9,330 nt of DNA. Origin: Acidimicrobiales bacterium. GTDB lineage: Bacteria; Actinomycetota; Acidimicrobiia; Acidimicrobiales; RAAP-2. The notes beneath the pieces were generated by a model. The model searched no databases and was not told the origin of the DNA. It worked only from the letters and a program-made list of their open reading frames with translations. Below are positions 6,994 through 9,330 of this stretch, piece by piece. Both the position numbers and the translations under genes were made by a program. Location of the stretch: positions 1 through 9,330 of the forward strand of contig JADGOF010000060.1 in assembly GCA_017883105.1 (NCBI GenBank), in the 5' to 3' direction. Every line of letters begins with the position of its first letter. Positions within the stretch are counted from its first letter, which is position 1.

Positions 6994-7011
6994 GACGCCA
7001 CACGTGGCGTC
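6994..7011. terminator. Hairpin between convergent genes, candidate two-way terminator
   Basis: GACGCCA (6994-7000), loop CACG, TGGCGTC (7005-7011): a perfect 7-bp G/C-rich stem, 38 bases after the hydrolase stop and 22 bases beyond the last minus-strand stop. No T-run follows on either strand, which is common for actinobacterial terminators. Position between convergent genes supports the role; activity is inferred. Confidence 0.45.
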
Positions 7012-7029
7012 GATGGACTATGTGCTCGA

Positions 7030-7045
7030 GCGTCAGCCCTGACGC
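7030..7045. terminator. Second hairpin, covering the stop codon of the minus-strand group
   Basis: GCGTCA (7030-7035), loop GCCC, TGACGC (7040-7045): a perfect 6-bp stem, or 7 bp with a 2-base loop. It contains the stop codon of the small membrane protein (7033-7035, minus strand). Together with the hairpin at 6994 it makes a paired structure in the convergent gap. No T-run is seen. Confidence 0.35.
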
Positions 7046-7203
7046 AACGGGTTGACGGGCACCGGCGGCCAGGTGTCGCCGGTGATGGCGGGGACTCGTG
7101 CCTGATCGTTCCGTGACGCGGACTTGAGGATCCAGGCCACCACCGCGACGATCGCTGCCATCACGATCAGCCGCCTCGCCCATGAGACCACTGTCTCCAC
7201 CAT
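7033..7203 (-). CDS. Small single-pass membrane protein, 56 residues
   Basis: Reads MVETVVSWARR, then a hydrophobic segment (about 12-26, LIVMAAIVAVVAWIL), then a short polar tail ending in PPVPVNPLRQG. I do not recognise it. The start ATG at 7203 follows the ferredoxin stop by 38 bases, and a GAGG lies just 2 bases upstream of the ATG, a poorly spaced ribosome site. It is the last gene of the minus-strand electron-transfer group and shares its direction, which is the main support along with the clean membrane segment. It could be a small subunit or anchor for the module. In the same frame the open region extends further upstream, but there it overlaps the ferredoxin in a different frame and looks like a shadow. 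Confidence 0.5.
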   Translation of the reverse strand: MVETVVSWARRLIVMAAIVAVVAWILKSASRNDQARVPAITGDTWPPVPVNPLRQG

Positions 7204-7241
7204 CGCCTCAGTGTAGGCAGCACCGGCCGGCGTCGCCGCTC

Positions 7242-7457
7242 TCAGGAGTCCAGCTCTACCAGGGTAAGGGCCAGCCTCGGGCAGCTGACCGCCGCCCGTT
7301 GGGCGTGATCGAGGAGCTGGGCGGGGACTGCTCCTGATTCGATAATCGGGAATCCCCACGGATCGAGGCGGATCCGCTCGGGAAGGAGCTCGGCGCACAC
7401 CCCATGACCATCGCAGGCGATGGGGTCGACCACCAGGGTGTACCGCTTCGGGCTCAT
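7242..7457 (-). CDS. [3Fe-4S] ferredoxin (P450-ferredoxin type)
   Basis: A 71-residue soluble electron carrier. Cys15, Cys21 and Cys59 (CDGHGVC ... SCP) give three cluster ligands, and His18 stands where a four-iron ferredoxin would have the extra Cys. This is the pattern of actinobacterial single-cluster ferredoxins that feed cytochromes P450 and other oxidases. The VVDPIACDGHGVC opening and the AAVSCPRLAL ending match the family from end to end, and the length is normal. The start at 7457 overlaps the stop of the NuoF-like gene by 4 nt (ATGA), so the two are probably made together. The likely partner is that flavoprotein; no P450 gene is in the window. A longer upstream reading in this frame is a shadow of the NuoF-like gene. 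Confidence 0.92.
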   Translation of the reverse strand: MSPKRYTLVVDPIACDGHGVCAELLPERIRLDPWGFPIIESGAVPAQLLDHAQRAAVSCPRLALTLVELDS

Positions 7458-8806
7458 CGCGACCTCGGTGTCGCCAGGCGCGAATGACGGCCCGGAGGGA
7501 GGGGAAGAAACGGGGCGGCGGTCGACTGGCAGATCCCACGCTGGATATGCGCAGCGGCGTGATCGCTGAATACCTGGAGTGCGCTTCGGATGAAACGGGC
7601 CACGCCGTCCGGATGACGGCAGGCACCCCGACCCTCGACCAGTCCGCACAGGGTGGGAATGGCGGACAGACCGCCGCGCAGCGATTTGGGCCGAAAGGCC
7701 AGCTGGTTCATCGCCGTGGCCAACAACGCCAGTCCGTTCACGCAGGGTCCGCACTGGCCGGCCCCTTGGCCTTCGAGATAGGTGACCACCCGACTCACCT
7801 CGGATAGCGGGCAAGCACCAGTTGGAAGCAGCGCCACCACCCCGGCGCCGATCGAGGTGCCGAGAAGGCGGGCGGCTTCCTCGGTGAAGGGCATGGCCAG
7901 GGCATCCGCGGTGGCGACCCACCCTCCGCCGTAGCCGCCGAGCAGGACCCCTTGCACGGACCGGGCCTCTCCCGATTCCAGGCCCAGGATCTGGCCAAGG
8001 GGCACTCCGAGCGGGGCCTCGATGATCCGGGGCTCGGACCATCGCCCGGTGACCGTGACCAGCGCGGTCCCCGGCGAGTCGTGGGTTCCGATGCGACGGA
8101 ACCATCCGGCTCCGAACCGGGCGATGAGCGCAACGTGGGCCAGCGTCTCGACGTTCTGGACCAGGGTGGGACGTCCGTCGACCCCGCGTTCCCGGATGGT
8201 CCGGAGTCCGGTGAAGGTGGGAATGCCAGGGTTGCGGCCATTGACCGTGCTGACCACTGCTGATTCCTGTCCGGCCAGGAACCTGTCGGGGGCGACGACC
8301 ACGTCGAAGCCGACGGGGTCGGGAGCGTGCTGTTGCCTCGACTCGATGGCACTGGTCACCGTCCTTACGGAGCGTGCGGGGACATGCACCACCACCCGTG
8401 ATGCACCGAGCGCCTGGGCGGCGACCACTGCTCCGTCGAGCACCAGGTGGGGAACTTGCTCGATCAGCAGTCGGTCCTTGCCGCTGGCCGGTTCGCCCTC
8501 GGCTCCGTTGGCGACGACGATCGGTGCCCGCAGCCGGGACGCTCGGATATCGCGCCACTTGAGTCCGACCGGAAACCAGGCGCCACCGTGTCCCCGCAGA
8601 CCGCTCGTCTCGAGTTCGTCGATGAAGGTGGCGCCCCTCCATTCGGGGAGATGACCCCAGCGGTCGAGATGGGCCTCGTGGGTCATCGTCCCACCGTCGG
8701 TCCCCACTCCGGACAGCAGCCTCGCCACCCCAGCGGGCGGGTCGACGGACGACCGGTTGGGCGGGCCGTCTGAGCCGTTGGACCTGCGCAGAGCGTCAGC
8801 CCTCAT
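7454..8806 (-). CDS. NuoF-like flavoprotein (complex I 51-kDa subunit family)
   Basis: A 450-residue cytoplasmic protein related to NuoF, the NADH- and FMN-binding subunit of complex I and of soluble hydrogenases. FMN-site stretches are GLRGHGGAWFPVGLKW (69-84) and NGAEGEPASGKDR (100-112); GQESAVVSTVNG (179-190) and PTLVQNVETLAHVA (213-226) are also family-like. The iron-sulfur region has GAGQCGPCVNG (Cys352, Cys355) and a later Cys396. Compared with the usual CGxCxPC motif, the first Cys is replaced by Ala349. Other NuoF residues such as the PRxKPPFP stretch are also missing, so NADH use is not certain. The start at 8806 overlaps the previous stop (TGATG), with AGGGG upstream; it also keeps the ARLLSG stretch before Met41, which I recall as conserved in this group. 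No NuoE or other complex I genes are present. The ferredoxin gene follows with a 4-nt overlap, pointing to electron flow between them. Confidence 0.85.
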   Translation of the reverse strand: MRADALRRSNGSDGPPNRSSVDPPAGVARLLSGVGTDGGTMTHEAHLDRWGHLPEWRGATFIDELETSGLRGHGGAWFPVGLKWRDIRASRLRAPIVVANGAEGEPASGKDRLLIEQVPHLVLDGAVVAAQALGASRVVVHVPARSVRTVTSAIESRQQHAPDPVGFDVVVAPDRFLAGQESAVVSTVNGRNPGIPTFTGLRTIRERGVDGRPTLVQNVETLAHVALIARFGAGWFRRIGTHDSPGTALVTVTGRWSEPRIIEAPLGVPLGQILGLESGEARSVQGVLLGGYGGGWVATADALAMPFTEEAARLLGTSIGAGVVALLPTGACPLSEVSRVVTYLEGQGAGQCGPCVNGLALLATAMNQLAFRPKSLRGGLSAIPTLCGLVEGRGACRHPDGVARFIRSALQVFSDHAAAHIQRGICQSTAAPFLPLPPGRHSRLATPRSR

Positions 8807-9330
8807 CAGTGGGACCCCTGACTGCCGGTGCCCGAGACAGTGCCGGTCAGGACTCCCGAATTCTGGTCGACCTGGAGCGAGATGGTCAGAACGAGCGGCG
8901 TCGGTGAGGAAATGGAGGCCGACACGGTCCCACCGTTGAGCCCGGTCACCACTCCATGGTTGGGCCCGAAGGTGACTGAGCCAGAGGACATGGCCACGCC
9001 CCCTCCCGTGACGGCTGATCCATCGAGCACCACGGTCAAAGGAGTGGATGGGGAGTCCTGGAGATGCATGGCCAGGGTCACCTGCACGTTCCCCTGGGCA
9101 TCCGGGCTGGTGCTGGTCTGGGAGCCGGTCAGCCCTATGGTGAAGGGCGCGATGGGCACGTTGCCGGTGCCGGTGCCGGTCGACGGGATCGTGGTCGGCG
9201 TGGTGGTCGCACCGCCCGGGAGAGTACCCGTGGTGGCTCCGGCGTTCCTCCGGGCCAGCTGGGCAAGTAGCGCAGCCGAGGTACCGGCCCGACGGGACCA
9301 GCCCGGGCGCAGCGGACCGACGGTGGCGAA
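8806..9330 (-). CDS. C-terminal part of a probable ferric-reductase-like (cytochrome b type) membrane protein
   Basis: The frame is open from the window edge to the TGA at 8806-8808, giving the last 174 residues. The first visible part (FATVGPLRPGWSRRAGTS) resembles the segment that follows the last membrane helix in actinobacterial ferric-reductase-like proteins. A Gly/Thr/Pro linker (about residues 31-57) follows, then a compact beta-rich domain with hydrophobic strands (APFTIGLTG, VQVTLAMHL, LTVVLDG, GTVSASI, LVLTISLQVD, GVLTGTVSG). These proteins are often encoded beside a NuoF-like flavoprotein and a ferredoxin, exactly the order here, which supports the call. No membrane helix or heme-binding His can be seen because the N-terminal part is outside the window, so the assignment rests on tail resemblance and context. 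A GTG at 9159 would start only the domain and is not favoured. The stop overlaps the next start (TGATG). Confidence 0.6.
   Translation of the reverse strand, partial: FATVGPLRPGWSRRAGTSAALLAQLARRNAGATTGTLPGGATTTPTTIPSTGTGTGNVPIAPFTIGLTGSQTSTSPDAQGNVQVTLAMHLQDSPSTPLTVVLDGSAVTGGGVAMSSGSVTFGPNHGVVTGLNGGTVSASISSPTPLVLTISLQVDQNSGVLTGTVSGTGSQGSH

Noticed and set aside
7001..7006. CACGTG box as a regulator site
   Set aside because: It is just the centre of the hairpin at 6994-7011, downstream of both gene groups.
7242..8642. 466-residue minus frame that would make the ferredoxin the tail of a larger protein
   Set aside because: The upstream part overlaps the NuoF-like gene out of frame; the ATGA start at 7457 gives a complete ferredoxin of normal length.
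8022..8654. 210-residue plus-strand open frame
   Set aside because: It is antisense to the conserved NuoF-like gene and has no motif.

Overview
High-GC DNA, very probably from an actinobacterium. The evidence is the strong G/C bias at third codon positions, Ser/Thr- and Gly/Ser-rich linkers in exported proteins, a class E sortase with LAXTG-type sorting signals, a TAP-like secreted hydrolase and a P450-type [3Fe-4S] ferredoxin. The long runs of Thr/Ser in linkers remind me of Acidimicrobiia, but that placement is only an inference.

Plus strand, 1-6955: a tightly packed run of genes for cell-envelope proteins. It opens with the C-terminal end of a surface protein carrying an LAFTG sorting signal. 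A PstS-like substrate-binding protein follows, overlapping it by 4 nt and also ending in LAFTG, a membrane segment and an Arg-rich tail. Next come a PstB-type ABC ATPase, a single-pass membrane protein with a poly-Pro cytoplasmic end and an exported beta-rich domain (4-nt overlap), a class E sortase, a small putative lipoprotein, and a lipoprotein alpha/beta hydrolase of the TAP/S33 type. The sortase matches the LAFTG signals of its two neighbours. The simplest reading is a phosphate-type uptake system whose binding proteins are anchored to the envelope by a dedicated sortase rather than by a lipid. No permease genes (pstC/pstA) lie in the window; they may be upstream.

Centre, 6956-7032: the two gene groups converge here. 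Two adjacent short hairpins lie at 6994-7045, the second covering the stop codon of the minus-strand group.

Minus strand, 9330-7033: a second tightly coupled run, read right to left. It starts with the C-terminal part of a gene that runs off the window and whose end resembles that of ferric-reductase-like (cytochrome b type) membrane proteins. A NuoF-like flavoprotein follows (TGATG overlap), then a small [3Fe-4S] ferredoxin (ATGA overlap) and a 56-residue single-pass membrane protein. Together these suggest a membrane electron-transfer module of heme membrane protein, flavoprotein and ferredoxin. The donor and final acceptor cannot be read from the sequence.

I saw no tRNA, rRNA, CRISPR array, insertion sequence or attachment site. 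No stretch without a gene exceeds 300 bases; the longest is 3420-3598.
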